Shown: positions 1 to 10,680 of the stretch, one piece after another
Numbering within the stretch: position 1 is the first letter of the stretch
How the letters are laid out: each line of letters begins with the position of its first letter
Origin: Micrasema longulum
Lineage: Eukaryota; Arthropoda; Insecta; Trichoptera; Brachycentridae
Assembly: GCA_022494885.1 (NCBI GenBank)
Contig: JAGVSM010002762.1
Location: 83,616 to 147,615, forward strand
Reading direction: 5' to 3'
DNA length: 64,000 nt
The notes under the pieces: generated by a model
The model's input: only the letters and a program-made list of their open reading frames with translations
Databases searched by the model: none
What the model was told of the DNA's origin: nothing
Program-made: the position numbers and the translations under genes

Positions 1-659
1 CGTAAGCATGCGCAGTACGTAGTATTCGACGCCATTTGCTGTTTGAGATTTGACAGTTCGCAAATCGAGCTATTTAGTGACGACTGACGACGCCGTTACT
101 GACAACTTACAATATATTATTATTTTTGCGATCAACAATCAACCCAATCAACATGGATTGTGAACATTTGCTCTTAGCAGCTTTTGAAATATTTACAGTC
201 TGCAGTGTACCTAAAATGTTCTTCCTAAAAAATGACAAAAAAACTCAATGCCAAAAAAAAGATTAGTTCTCAACTATTTTAACTATTTTCTTCGATTATT
301 GAAGGTATAATTTAAAAAAAATGAAAAAAAAATATTTTAATAACTTTCCTCTTCAATTCATTATCTTCAAAATCATTGTTTTAATATATTTTATTTAAAT
401 GATTTGTCTTTATATTTGAGTACCAATGTAGTTTTTAATCGAAATTTCAAGAGGCATAATCTGCCGGTCAAAAAAAATTATATTTTAGTTATATACCACT
501 TATAACTGAATTTTTATCAGAAATATCTTTAAAAAATACATAATTATCTAATTTTTATTTATTTTTTTTTCATACTTCAAAATGTGAAAAAATCCGCGTT
601 TTATTTAGCAAAGTCGTATTATATTCTTACTTTTCACAGACTACAGACATAACATTTGT

Positions 660-1064
660 ATTGTTGGATGCGCGCGCAGATATTGGTTGAAAAATACGCG
701 ATCTATTTTTTTCTGAATTTGACCACAGATTTATTTTATTTTACATAGATACTCGAAAAACATACAATTTGTAGATATTGAATTCTACGATATAATTATC
801 TCCTCAGTGTTTCTCTTTGCTTTTGTAATAAATGTCTATTTTCAAAAATATATATAAAATGGCTTTGTATATTCAATTTATTGCTTTTGCCAGTAATTTG
901 TTTTTTATTTACGAATAAAAAAAATAAAACAAAGCATTCTTTTTTGTTTATGATCTCTTCAATTTCCTTTTAAATAAAACCCATTCAAAGAAAAATGCCG
1001 TGAACTTTTACTTATATAAATAAATAGATTTTCATCTGAATTAATAAAATTAAATCAGTTCGCC
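660..1064. repeat. dispersed repeat block, copy 1
   Basis: This AT-rich stretch shares several ordered blocks with 1695-1914: GATGCGCG-C-CAGATATTGG near its start, a TTTGACCACA block, CATTCAAA-AAAAATG-CGTG, and ATCTGAATTAATAA just before a LINE piece. Both copies run directly into the same LINE coding fragment, so the repeat and the LINE piece travel together. It may be an upstream part of that LINE or a segmental duplication. There is no convincing reading frame. Bases 1-659 hold nothing I recognise beyond AT-rich, A- and T-run sequence. Confidence 0.5.
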
Positions 1065-1200
1065 AATTCAAGTCAGAACTACGGGACGCGAACCTTATTC
1101 GGGAGGATGCGCAGGAACTGGCAGCTGACAGAGAGATGTATAGAGGCTTTTTGTGGACACCATATGATCCAACAAGGGAGCAGTAGAATGATGATGAATA
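1065..1200 (+). pseudogene. LINE C-terminal fragment, SSELRDANLI type, copy 1
   Basis: One frame reads SELRDANLIREDAQEL and then ADREMYRGFLWTPYDPT before a stop. This is the last part of the reverse-transcriptase ORF in endonuclease-RT LINEs of insects, where a line such as 'LTWEDAQELAADRDAWR' precedes the end of the ORF. It is followed by GATGATGAATAA, a typical simple 3' tail. Only about 40 residues remain. Related copies in this window lie at 1915-2035 and, on the other strand, 33290-33500 and 35310-36440. Confidence 0.7.
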
Positions 1201-1540
1201 ACATTATTTAGCACAGCGTTTTTAAATCACGGTTTAAAAATTTGAAAAGAAATGCGTGTTTAAAATTAATCTTTTCAAAAAGAGTCACTAATGAATTATT
1301 ATCTCATTAGTTTTGGTTAATATCTCTAAAAAATAAAAAAAAATAAAAACAATGAAAAAAAACTTTATGTACTTTATCTCTCTACGTATTTATTAAGTTT
1401 TTTCATAAATAAATAGTTGATTTGTTCTTTGTTAGTTTTTTTTCAATTTGTGCATTGGATAAAAAACATAACACAAGCAACAAATAATTTAATGGGCCTT
1501 GAAAATTAAAGTTGTCAGGTGACAATATGTTTCTTTTTTA

Positions 1541-1622
1541 GGTGATAACGCGTGTGTTGGATTTGTTCCGACGTTTCAGCTACCATTGCAGGAGCCATCT
1601 TCAGGGTAAACACGGTATCACC
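1541..1622 (-). ncRNA. hammerhead ribozyme-like motif, Penelope type A, copy 1
   Basis: On the minus strand the core CUGAAGA (1604-1598), an imperfect stem II with a GCAAU loop (1597-1578), and GAAACGUC (1577-1570) appear in the right order and spacing for a type I hammerhead ribozyme. Stem III is reduced to the pairs AC/GU with almost no loop, as in Penelope-like elements. Stem I is long: GGUGAUACCGUG at one end can pair with CACGCGUUAUCACC at the other, with an internal loop near the core. The predicted cleavage site follows GUC. The homologous block continues to about 1690 (GATAACAGTGACCG, CCTTCGCACCTATT), shared with 21655-21765. A second copy of the motif is at 61433-61495. Confidence 0.6.
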
Positions 1623-1692
1623 CAAAAAATAAACATATTGATAACAGTGACCGTAAAAACCTTCGCACCTATTTGACAGATGACATTTAACA
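1623..1692 (-). mobile_element. Penelope-like repeat flank, copy 1
   Basis: The block ATATTGATAACAGTGACCG followed by AAAACCTTCGCACCTATTT recurs at 21685-21740 and here abuts the hammerhead motif. It is therefore taken as part of the terminal repeat of the same Penelope-like family. There is no coding content. Confidence 0.5.
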
Positions 1693-1694
1693 AT

Positions 1695-1914
1695 AAAAGA
1701 GTGGGATGCGCGCTCAGATATTGGCTCAAATATTGTATGAAAAATAGGATGTGTTCTAGTTTGACCACATATTTAATCCAATTTGTGTATTTTCGGCACA
1801 ATATTTATTGGTATGATTTCTTCTTCAACTGCCTTTGAAATAAAAAGCATTCAAACATAAATGTCGTGTACTTTTATTTGTATTTTAATCAATAGATTTA
1901 TATCTGAATTAATA
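1695..1914. repeat. dispersed repeat block, copy 2
   Basis: This is a shorter relative of 660-1064, in the same orientation about 1 kb downstream, with the same order of blocks but about 190 bp missing. It runs into the LINE fragment at 1915. Confidence 0.5.
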
Positions 1915-2036
1915 ACATCAATTCAGTTCGGCAGTTCAAGTGAGAACTACGGGACGCGAACCTAATTTGGTAGCTGACAGAAATGCTCGGAGGCTCTTTA
2001 TGGACACCATATGATCCAACTATTTTTTGGAAAAGT
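1915..2036 (+). pseudogene. LINE C-terminal fragment, SSELRDANLI type, copy 2
   Basis: It carries the same coding block as 1065-1200 (SSELRDANL, then a GSLWTPYDPT-like end) but with an internal deletion of about 24 bp that removes the EDAQEL segment, plus stops. It ends near the CATATGATCCAAC motif shared with copy 1. Confidence 0.6.
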
Positions 2037-3160
2037 GTAGCGGAAAGTGGGACTGTGTAAGTACATATAATACCGGGAGCTCTTAAATACGTTTTGCCGT
2101 ATTTCACGAAAAATATAATTTTAAAATTACAAACGTTACTTCCATATCACAATGTTATGTAATGCAAATTTCATAATCCAACTCCATTGGGTAAACAAGT
2201 AATCATATCATCTGCAGTGTACAAACTAATATCGCGTGAAGAGTCTGTAGTTAGTGGGATTTTGCATGTTATGTGCATATGTAATTAAACTCGCCAGCTA
2301 ACCACTGCCACTAGAAGCGTTTTCACGGACGATATTATTTTAATTTTTGTAATTCCGCACGGTAAAATAACAGCCACTTTTATAAATTTAATATTCTCGG
2401 ACGTTATTAAAAAACAAGCAATATCGTCGTTCGGTCCACAACTCCGCGTTAGCGTTGATTCGTAATTGTTGTTGCATGATCTTAGAGGATATGCGGCGGA
2501 CAGGGGGGTTTGACGAAGACATATTTGAACCATTGATATTTATATGTCCCTTAAAGGATAAACCGCGAGAGTCACATTGAGCAAATTTTGATGAAACAAG
2601 ATTTTGTACGTGTGCGATTTTTTCAATTATCTTCGATTTTCAAAAAAATAGTATATCTGGGACTACGTATATTTTTTTGCATTAAAACAAAGTGGACATC
2701 AGATTTTTATTTCAACATAAAAAAACATTTTTACAAAGAAAGTGGACTTTGTTGTTTTATTCACAGGCAAAATGACAAAACAATTGATTTCTGTAGTTTA
2801 TCATCTAAAGTATAGATATGTATACACTAGATGCAGCACTAAGCACCCGGCCTTTGTTCCATTCAACTTAAGTTCCGGAACATAACTTGAAGTCAGTAAA
2901 TGTGAAGCAGCGTAAAAAAGCGCAACATACCGATTTGAATTCACAGTAAACTGGCATTGATAGTTAGTTTTTTTTTACTTTACTTCCCGTTTTGCACGGC
3001 AATGTTGTCGCGACAACGATCAGTTTTCAGAACATCATTTCAAACTATCGTTCTATGAAGCATAATCTCTATTTAATTATACCTCAGTGATTTGTTTAAT
3101 ATATTTTAAAGTAGTATTCTTATAAATAAAATAATAATATGTCCTCACATTAATTACTGT
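2037..3160. other. unassigned AT-rich sequence
   Basis: I see no recognisable gene or element. A 75-codon frame at 2588-2815 is rich in Phe, Ile and Lys codons expected by chance at this base composition, and matches no family I know. Confidence 0.4.
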
Positions 3161-3164
3161 TCTT

Positions 3165-3514
3165 CCATTCTTTTTTTATGTAATGAAGGAGAAATTCAAA
3201 ATATACAAATTCTTCTAAATAAGGCAATGAGGATTATACTCAAAAGAAATATATATTCTAATGTAGAAAAAATGCACAAAGAAATTAGCTTGCTCACAGT
3301 AAAGCAGCAAATTCAATATAATGTGGCAATTTTTATACATAAAATAATTAAGGGGATGAATAAAATAAAAACAATAATAAAATTTAACCAACAATGTCAA
3401 ACATATGAAACAAGGGGTAAAAAAAAGATGAGATTACCAATGAGGAGAAAAACAGAATCTCAAAACTCATTGTACAAGGGATTGAAGCTGTACAAATCAG
3501 GAGTTGCATACTGA
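3165..3514 (+). pseudogene. LINE reverse-transcriptase C-terminal domain (RRKTESQNS family), copy 1
   Basis: The frame begins before the first Met with QNIQILLNKAMRIILKRN, continues ISLLTVKQQIQYNVAIF, and ends RRKTESQNSLYKGLKLY. This is the thumb and C-terminal part of Jockey/CR1-type reverse transcriptases, where an 'LQ..QNKAMR.IL' helix leads to a 'Y..LK.YN.LP' ending. The LP ending is lost here to a frameshift near 3495. It is related to the minus-strand pieces at 28440-28680 and 29125-29420. The element is 5'-truncated and inactive. Confidence 0.8.
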
Positions 3515-4526
3515 GCGACGTCTCCAAAGAAACGAATGCATCAAAACGTAAACCTACTCATTTATGAGTAGTTTACTCGCCTTCTGTTTGATGTGCGTAT
3601 ACGGCTTCAGGACTATTCTTAATTTTATGATATAAAGATTAAAAATAAATTTAGTTTAGTCTCTTAGTAAAAAAAATACTAGATGAAGCATAAAAAAATC
3701 ACTAACTTGTCTCTTCTGATACCGTAGACCCTTTGGTTTAATGTAGTTGAAAGTCTCGCAAACGGTACTCGTATTAATGACTAGAATATACTTACATAAT
3801 ATCACAATGGCACAAATTGGTTCATAACTGTCATCAAATAATAATATGTGGTATTTTATGAATGTTTTATAATATTCAGCTTGTGGTTTTATTTCAATTG
3901 TTGATTTGGGATGAGCTTTTAACTTTAAAAGTGCTGTATGTCACAATTAGTGAAATGTTTGTTACCAACTTGTGCCAAAAACTCAGCGATATGTTTTAAT
4001 ATGTGTGTTTGTTTATCTAGACTTAGATCAGAAGATCGGAAATTTTTATTGGAAGGAGACAAATATGTGTCGGTCTTAACAATTACAAGAAGTAATCTAT
4101 GTACTGAACACCCGAGTGATAAAATATTTAAAAAAATGTTAGTTCGTAAATTTAATGAAGTGCGAATATTTTTTTTCTTCAAAACATTACATGATCATTA
4201 GTTTTAAGAAAACATTTTGAAAAGGGAATATGAAAGTCTGGACATAAAAAGGGCTTCTGGTTTATCCAAGCTGGCAGCTGTCAGTGTTATTTTTTATGTA
4301 CCTACTTAATAAAATGGTGCAAATCATGACTTAAATTTACTCATTTACTTAATGAATTTCACTGAATTTACGAAATTTATTATACGTGTGCTGTTTTTCG
4401 TATTATTGAAGAAAGTGATGGAAAACTACGATCTAAAAGGATTACAAAGATTACAAAAGTTGCAGCACTTAAAGTCATAAACACCAGGTTTACTAGTATG
4501 GAAGGGCTAGCTGTTCCTAGATATTT
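3515..4526. other. unassigned AT-rich sequence
   Basis: Overlapping open frames on both strands at 3925-4201 (about 85 codons each) have no recognisable motif and are probably chance. No repeat or RNA signal is recognised. Confidence 0.4.
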
Positions 4527-5360
4527 TATTTATTTATTTATTTATTAATTTACACGCCCTATGGGCTTTTACATATTTTAGAAATTATATTTAAGTGCAG
4601 CAGTGAAACATGAGTATGTGAATTTAGTTAAAATTAAAGATAACATAAGAAAAGCTAACAGATACAATAATAAGTAAAAATCAGGAAATGTACCAACAAA
4701 GGTATATGGTACATAGAAAAATATTTAAAAAATTTACATATGAAAACATACACGCAAACATATACATACATATAAGTTCATACATTATTATAGAGATACA
4801 TGAGAAAAAAAAATAGTAAATAAAGAAAAATATTAAGAAATTTTACACAAATTAATTTATGACCTTTTGAATACTTAACCTATATTTATATAAAGACAGA
4901 CAAAATATATCAACTTCACCATACTCGTTACTTAGCCGGTGTAGTCTAGGTATTGGTGAATTGTAATAATAATTGTGACTGCCAGGAGATTAAAAAAATA
5001 ACGTTAGCTGCCGAGTATCTCGAAGAGGTACTTTCAAGCTGATAACACTAGTTAATTCCGGGTCGTCCAATACGCCATTTGCTATTTTATATAAATTTAA
5101 TAAATCATTTATAATTCTTCTTTTACATAGAGTTGACATATTTAGTGTAGATAATAAATTATCATAATCAATATTTTCAGTGAGTATATTAAGTTTGTAA
5201 TTGATGAATCTAAGGAATTTACGTTGTACTCTTTCTAACTTTAAAATATGAACATTGTAATAAGGTGACCAAATTGTTGAATTGAATTTTAAATTACTTC
5301 TAACCAAGGCAGTAAATAGCACTTTGAGGGTAGTGCAATAAATATGGCAAAAGGACACTG
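4527..5360 (-). mobile_element. 5'-truncated LINE (Jockey/CR1-like) with 3' end
   Basis: Coding on the minus strand (5358-4990) reads LKVLFTALVRSNLKFNS, then W-S-P-Y and KLERVQRKFLRFINYKL, then RRIINDLLNLYKIANG: the conserved region just after the catalytic palm of Jockey/CR1-type reverse transcriptases ('L.R..LEY...VW.P', 'IE.VQ..F.R', 'RR...DL...YKI.NG'). It is followed by a 3' UTR ending at 4530 in a (TAAA)n-type tail, seen on the plus strand as TATTTATTTATTTATT. No catalytic YXDD segment is present, so the copy is dead on arrival. Confidence 0.85.
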
Positions 5361-5399
5361 CAATACAGTATACCTAAAATATTTAACATGTTAACGATA

Positions 5400-5665
5400 T
5401 TAAAAATACGGAGTTAAATACAGGAGTGAGACGTTTGCTCAAATTATGGTTATAGGAAAAAAGTTTTTTGTATTAGTGATAGTTTTTAGTTTTTTATAAT
5501 GTAATATGTAATGTTTTTCAAGTAAAATTATTGTTAATGTGGGTTAAGTGTAAATAATCGATGTAATTTATAAGAACCTGCTGACGAGTTGTATGTATGC
5601 AACTCAGCAGGACTTTAATTAAATACTATTTTGTAAATATTTTTGAAAATAAATAAAAAGTCACA
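5400..5665 (+). mobile_element. probable LINE 3' UTR with stem-loop
   Basis: AACCTGCTGAC-GAG and its near-complement form a hairpin at 5577-5613 (CCTGCT/AGCAGG and GAGTTG/CAACTC arms). The stretch ends with GAAAATAAATAAAAAG, a simple tail. AACCTGCTGACAAG also occurs on the minus strand downstream of the LINE fragment at 27855-28160, which suggests a shared LINE 3' UTR. The start is uncertain. Confidence 0.4.
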
Positions 5666-6109
5666 AACTATTACATAGAGGGTGCCTAATACATTTGACC
5701 AAGGCCAATCCAAAAAGTCATTAAAAAAAAAATTGAAATCTTAAAATGTAGTTAATTATTAATTTCTCGGACAAGCAGTCCTTCCCTCTCCTACCTCTCT
5801 CCTACCCAACCGCTTCCCTTGTTTGCGTCTGGTGCGTATCGCTTCGTTAGTCAAATACATTTTTAACGCATTTTTTTTTGTCGGAGAGGGGTAGGGGTTT
5901 GCGAAAGGGATGCTAGTTCGAGAAATTGATGTTTTACTCCATTTAGAGAAAGTAAAAAAAAAAAAGTTTTTAATAATGACTTTTTGGAAAAAAAAATTTA
6001 GTATAATTTTTAAAGCCACCGCGAGGAATGTACCTCTGAAGTTCCGTGGTCTGGCTCTGAAAAACCGTGTATATATCATCTTAAATGAACAAATTTTAAG
6101 CAATTTTTC

Positions 6110-6216
6110 TTCTGACTAGTTTGTTTTTTGATTCGCTGGAAGATATTGCTTTCAAAAATAAGCCTGCAAAAGTGCACTTATTCTTGTACTTGAAGTTTTA
6201 AATAAATTAACAATAT
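6110..6216 (+). mobile_element. LINE 3' end (GATATTGCTT type), copy 1
   Basis: GATATTGCTTTCAAAAATAAG, then TTCTTGTACTTGAAG and TTTTAAATAAATTAAC match the end of the stretch at 44780-44885. This is a CR1/Jockey-like 3' UTR with no coding left. Bases 5666-6109 before it hold a C/T-rich then G-rich stretch with weak inverted similarity, not assignable. Confidence 0.5.
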
Positions 6217-7020
6217 TAAGGCCACTTTCATACGAGCGAGAGTTGCCTTTCACCAATACAATATGAAAAGTGTCCTGACATGCAATTATCAAATTATTCC
6301 TAAACGGCACTTTCGTACGGGAACCCTTTCCAAAAATGTAGGCTCACAGGATTTTTGGTGAGATCATAGTCAATATCTTTAGTAGGGAAAACAATCGACA
6401 TTAAAAAAAAGTCCGTTGCAAAGTGCATATTTTATAGGCCCAAACATTTTTAATTCTTTTTTTACTGATAATATTTCATCGATTCCAAACTTTCAAAACT
6501 TTCCTTTTTTTAAAAAACATGCATTATCCTGGATTCAAACTAAAGATATGAACTCTTTTTTTCTATGATTTATTTTATTGCCCTTTAATAATAAGGAATA
6601 TTTTTGTGTTTTTTAAAATGTTTTTTTTCCTTTTTGAATTACTATAAAAAAAAAAATACCATATTATCTTTTACAGAATATTTTATTTTTTCTTTCTTAT
6701 GTTATACAAAAATATTATAACTGTCCAATATTTATTATAGGAGCAAAAATTCATTAACATTTTCTTGTATACCCACGAACAGGCCATGCTTTTGTGGGAT
6801 TTTTTGTTTACTATTTTTCTATAAATATGTATTTCATTGATATGTAATTATGCTTTATTTTTTTAATACTCTATTTTATTATTATGTTTATTGTAAAAAA
6901 CAAAAAAAAAATTAAAAAAAGGGATATGTTACGACTGTAAAACAAATTTACGGAAAAGTTTTACTTGTGTGTGCGTTCAATACATATTAAATACCTCTCA
7001 TGACACCAAACACAATTAAT
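6217..7020. other. unassigned AT-rich sequence
   Basis: Long T- and A-runs. CACTTTCATACGAG and CACTTTCGTACGGG form a loose direct repeat about 75 bp apart. Nothing else can be supported. Confidence 0.4.
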
Positions 7021-7024
7021 ACTA

Positions 7025-7060
7025 TGGAATGTCTAGAAATATGAGTTCCTAGACATTCCA
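7025..7060. repeat. 12-bp perfect inverted repeat (hairpin)
   Basis: TGGAATGTCTAG (7025-7036) and CTAGACATTCCA (7049-7060) are exact complements around a 12-nt loop. It lies immediately upstream of the LINE coding fragment at 7063, at its 5' truncation junction. Confidence 0.75.
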
Positions 7061-7062
7061 CC

Positions 7063-7240
7063 ATGATGCTGCAAAAGCAATCGAAAATGAACACAACTTT
7101 CGGTCAACGAGGATTGGTCTACTTCTCCATTGAAGTTTACAACCTACTTCCTTTGTACACAAGAACAATAGGGAAATATCACATACTACGAATACCGATA
7201 AAAATATATGAAATGGAACAAGAAAAATTAATCGTATTTT
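7063..7240 (+). pseudogene. LINE C-terminal fragment (FGQRGL family), copy 1
   Basis: It reads MLQKQSKMNTTFGQRGL, then EVYNLLPLYTRTIGKY, matching the C-terminal end of the better copy on the minus strand at 40638-41180. After this the frame decays. The start is a truncation point, not a start codon. Confidence 0.75.
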
Positions 7241-7317
7241 TGAAATTAATATGGATATTGGAGAGAAACTTTTTCATGCCATACTTTAAAAAATAAATTT
7301 CATCATATCAACAACTT

Positions 7318-7700
7318 AATTAATAACCACTATGGGGAACAGGAAATCGAAATGACCTAAACAGACTACAAAGGCAACAAAATAAAAAATAAAAGTTAGT
7401 ATATGACCTTCCCTATCTAACAGCAACTAAATAACTCTTTAAACAAACTAAGCAATTAAATGTAACTGAACTATTTAAACTAGAATCCTTAAAATTTATT
7501 CATTTTTTAGCAACTGATGTAATTGTAGGCGAAGTACTAAAACTTGATTTTTTTAATAGTAAACCTAGACACAATACGAGAATATAAGAAGACTATCACA
7601 TACAACCTTATAAAACGAGACAAGGACAGTCGAAACTAATAAAGCAGACACTGAAATTATACAACCAGACAAAACTAAACATCAGACTCAGACAACCTTT
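7318..7700 (+). pseudogene. CR1/Jockey-like LINE C-terminal fragment
   Basis: A frame with one early stop reads NRNDLNRLQRQQNK, then LVYDLPYLTATK, then LNVTELFKLESLKFIHFLA. This matches the LINE pattern 'LQ.LQN.ALR...LPYLTPT..L...L.I......L..LKF.H'. A second block at 7590-7690 (PYKTRQGQSKLIKQT) is probably the last part before the ORF end. Several stops make it a pseudogene. It lies between two pieces of the FGQRGL family (7063-7240 and 8109-8370), so it may be an insertion into that LINE. Confidence 0.75.
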
Positions 7701-7834
7701 TCAAAAGATGTAAAACATATTATTATCAACAACAGAGTTTGAATAAAAAAATAAATATTATTTTTGTAAAACGAATGTTATAAATACGTAAGGGTAAATA
7801 ATTAAATTTTCAAATAAAAAAAAAAATATCCCTT

Positions 7835-8105
7835 AAAAACGTGACATGTTTGACATTGATATTTGTGACGTCAAGATTCGTTACGATGTTCTATAAAAAT
7901 TTAAGCGGTTGTAACCGTTGGTTGTGGACAAAGTTCGAAATAAACATAAATCGTAGCCTATTAAGGGCGTGGCCAATGCAATGACCATTTTCGCGGGAAA
8001 TAAAAAAAAATCTTAAAATTTTCTTACTCGACAGTATTCCATAAAACCTCATTATTTTACTCATTGCAAAAAAAAGTCGTATTTCTCTTTTAATAACTAC
8101 AATCA
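7835..8105. repeat. dispersed repeat (GTGGCCAATGC family), copy 1
   Basis: GCGTGGCCAATGCAATGA followed by TTACTCGACAGTATT-CCAT is shared, in the same order and strand, with 36530-36670. The class is unknown. There is no useful open frame. Confidence 0.45.
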
Positions 8106-8108
8106 CTA

Positions 8109-8370
8109 TATAATCGCGATTAAGAAATGGATAATGGAGGTGGGATGCGAGAAGAATTGATGAGTGGATCAGGCCAAATATGTAAAAATCTGTTTTTATT
8201 TATGGTGTTTCTGTTTGTGAGTTTTATGGGTTTTAACTATGTTTTATATGTAGTTGAGATTATGATTTAGTTATGTTTATAAGACCTGTCTTAAAATTAT
8301 ATAAAATGTCTCTCTCGGAACGGGATTTCAGTAAAAAAGTTATACATACATTGTAAAAGAACAAATAAAT
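8109..8370 (+). mobile_element. LINE 3' end (FGQRGL family), copy 2
   Basis: Coding resumes as AIKKWIMEVGCE and then, after a frameshift, IDEWIRPNM with a stop, matching the last residues of the minus-strand copy at 40638. The 3' UTR (GTTTGTGAGTTTTATGGG, GAGATTATGATTTAGTTA) is shared with 10225-10680. It ends in an AACAAATAAATAATG-like tail. Confidence 0.75.
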
Positions 8371-9860
8371 AATGATTTTAAAAATGGGCAAAAGGTCATC
8401 AGATTGTTATTATGTTGTTAAGGTAGCACTATTCTTTGAAACGTCACGTCAAATAAACAGGAAAGTCTGTTATGGAATGAAGGCAATTACCCATCAATTG
8501 AAAAACCGCCTAATACGGGTCAATTCAATAATACGCAATTGGAAAAAGCATTTTCATTTCGGTCTGAAATCAAGATGTTGTTATTAAGAACTTTCCAGAT
8601 TTTTTCCAGTATTTTCTAAGAATAATCTCTTAATGGTATTGTAATTTATTCAAATTTGTGGATTGCCTTCTTCGGCGAGTCAATGTTTACCGCTGAAAAT
8701 CAGTGAGCTGAATAATATAAGACAGATTATTGATTGGCATTTTATATCAAGACCTTAATGAGACTCTTCTAGTCTCATTATTTTTCCTTATAAACAAACA
8801 TTTCATTGGTTTTTCAACTCGATAGTAAATTAAAATACGCGGAAAAATACTTATATAGGCTAAGTTACCCCAGAGTAATAATTCACAATAGAAGCCCTTT
8901 GAAGCGTTCCAAATATTTGGCTTGGTATTAAGTTTAACAGCAGACATGTAACGGGTGGTTTAGGTTTGCGCTTGCAATTCTTGACCTGGGTCCGCATTTT
9001 AATGGGGAGTTAAAATTTAACTTCACTTTTATCAACAAAGCAAAATAAAGTTTTCGGTATGAAAAATATAATATGTTTACGATTTTTTTTAACATGTTCG
9101 ATTACAGGTTACCGACAAAAATACTTTGAATTTTCAAACAAATATACACATTTTCGTACATAAGTATGGATGTTAGTTGATATATAAATATATATTTTTA
9201 TTTTTTTAAAGATAAACATTTGAGTTCTTATACTTTACTAAAATATATAAATTTACAGACCGTTTCCTAAAAGTTGTCCAAACAAGACTAAACGCGTCAC
9301 AATATACCCTTTGTATATTTTATAAAAAATAAAGTAGAATTATAATCCAATAAACTTGTTTTATTTTGGATACATTACCAAAATAAAACAGACATTGTGT
9401 TAAGTACTGATTTTACATTTTCTATACTGCCAACTCATATAAGACTAAATATTCCTTTCCTTCCCAAACCCTTCCTATTTCAAAACTCTTGTTGCTTCTA
9501 CCATTCTGTGAGAAAGTCACATGTGAAAATTCGCCTCTCTGATAAATCTTTATCATATACTGCGTCAGCATATTCGTACAAAGTGAAGTTTAGTGTGTTA
9601 TAAATATACTAAATTGTACAGTTCATCATCATCTACAACATCTACACGATACCTTCATACGTGTTGCAGCAATAGTGAAGTGCTTCATATAAGAAACAAT
9701 CGGAAGAACTTTAAAAGTGAGTAACAATTCCATACAGTCCGCTAAAACTCTAAAATCCCTCTGTTATCAGTTACTCAATGCCTGAGAGGCATTGGACTGA
9801 CCAAACACATTGTTTCGTTCGTAAACACTAACCAATTTATGGAATCAGTAGAAAATTATT
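8371..9860. other. unassigned AT-rich sequence
   Basis: Short open frames at 8372-8587 and 9397-9603 have no recognisable domain. No tRNA-like box, LINE motif or inverted end is recognised. Confidence 0.4.
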
Positions 9861-9955
9861 GATGTATTACAACAGGGATGAAAAAATTTTGAATGAGAAA
9901 ATATATAAATCTAGGTATTTATATGGCTTATGACCAGTGGCCAGTTTATACCGTG
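9861..9955 (+). repeat. family F inverted-end repeat, partial
   Basis: It starts GTATTACAACAGGGATGAAA and continues ATCTAGGTATTTATATGG-CTTATGACC, the same as the left end of the element at 60037-60435. The remainder is diverged. Confidence 0.5.
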
Positions 9956-10084
9956 TGTAAAATTGACCGTGAATGGGGTTATACTGAAACAGGTAAAGGA
10001 ATTTGTGCATCTAGGAAGTATGTTTATGATGGAATGACTGAGAAATATATTAAAAGAAGGTTGTCAATCAACCATGGAAAATAA

Positions 10085-10225
10085 ATGTTTCTGGCATGAG
10101 GTAAAATAAGTAGTTCACAATGGAGTTCTAGTGTCGGTGGACTGGAAAAAACAGGAGTAAAAGCAGGCTAAATGCTGTCGAAACGCGACCTCTCAGGCGA
10201 ATGTGTGTTAAAACTATGTTCCTAT
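10085..10225 (+). pseudogene. RTE-like LINE fragment
   Basis: TTCACAATGGAGTTCTAGTG, then GCTGTCGAAACGCGACC and CTCAGGCGAATGTGTG match the minus-strand RTE-like piece at 12850-13378 (the VLVPTLMYES to NRDKSRLSAVET region). It is interrupted by stops and joined directly to the 3' end of another LINE at 10225. Confidence 0.6.
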
Positions 10226-10680
10226 GTAGATCAGGCCAAATAAGTAGAAATATATTTTTATTTATAGTGTTTTATTTATAGTCGGATGGTGTGGTGGATC
10301 GGCCTCGTGGAGTAGTAGTCAGCGCGTTTGCTTAGCATGCAAGAGGTCTCGGTTTCGATTCGCGACATGGTTGACATGAAATATTTATTTCAAAGGGTGT
10401 TTAAACTAGAATATTTTATAGTCCCTGGACTTGTACCTGAAGCGTAACACTGATCATCTTACCTTCATGCAACAGACAAGCAAATCAAGATACGCTGCAA
10501 TTGGTGTACCAATGCAGTGTCCCAGGCACCGTTAGGTGCGGAAAGGTGATTATGTTTTTGTTTGTGAGTTTAATGTGTTTTTTTAATGTTTTATATGTAT
10601 TTGAGATTATGATTTAGTTATTTTTAAACGGCATGTTTCAAAATTATATAACATGGCCTCGAGAGCTTTTGGAATACCAG
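10225..10680 (+). mobile_element. LINE 3' end (FGQRGL family), copy 3, split by a SINE
   Basis: The left part (10225-10285: GATCAGGCCAAATAAGTAG, TTTTTATTTATAGTG) and right part (10552-10680: GTTTGTGAGTTTAATG, GAGATTATGATTTAGTTA) are contiguous in the unsplit copy at 8160-8330. A tRNA-Gly-like SINE occupies the gap, so the SINE inserted after the LINE copy landed. Confidence 0.75.
10301..10550 (+). mobile_element. SINE-A (tRNA-Gly-like)
   Basis: The head GGCCTCGTGGAGTAGTAGTC has a degraded A box; GGTCTCGGTTTCGATTCG is a near-consensus B box. The body (GAATATTTTATAGTCCCTGG, ACCTGAAGCGTAACACTGAT) and 3' part (CAATGCAGTGTCCCAGG, GGTGCGGAAAGG) match the other SINE-A copies. The anticodon loop is altered to TAGCAT. 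It lies inside a LINE 3' UTR. Confidence 0.85.

Noticed and set aside
3925..4201. Paired open frames on both strands as a small gene
   Set aside because: No motif, no promoter or splice context, and both strands are equally open.
5577..5613. Hammerhead starting CTGACGAG
   Set aside because: It forms a good hairpin but lacks GAAA and a cleavage triplet; better read as a LINE 3' UTR stem-loop.
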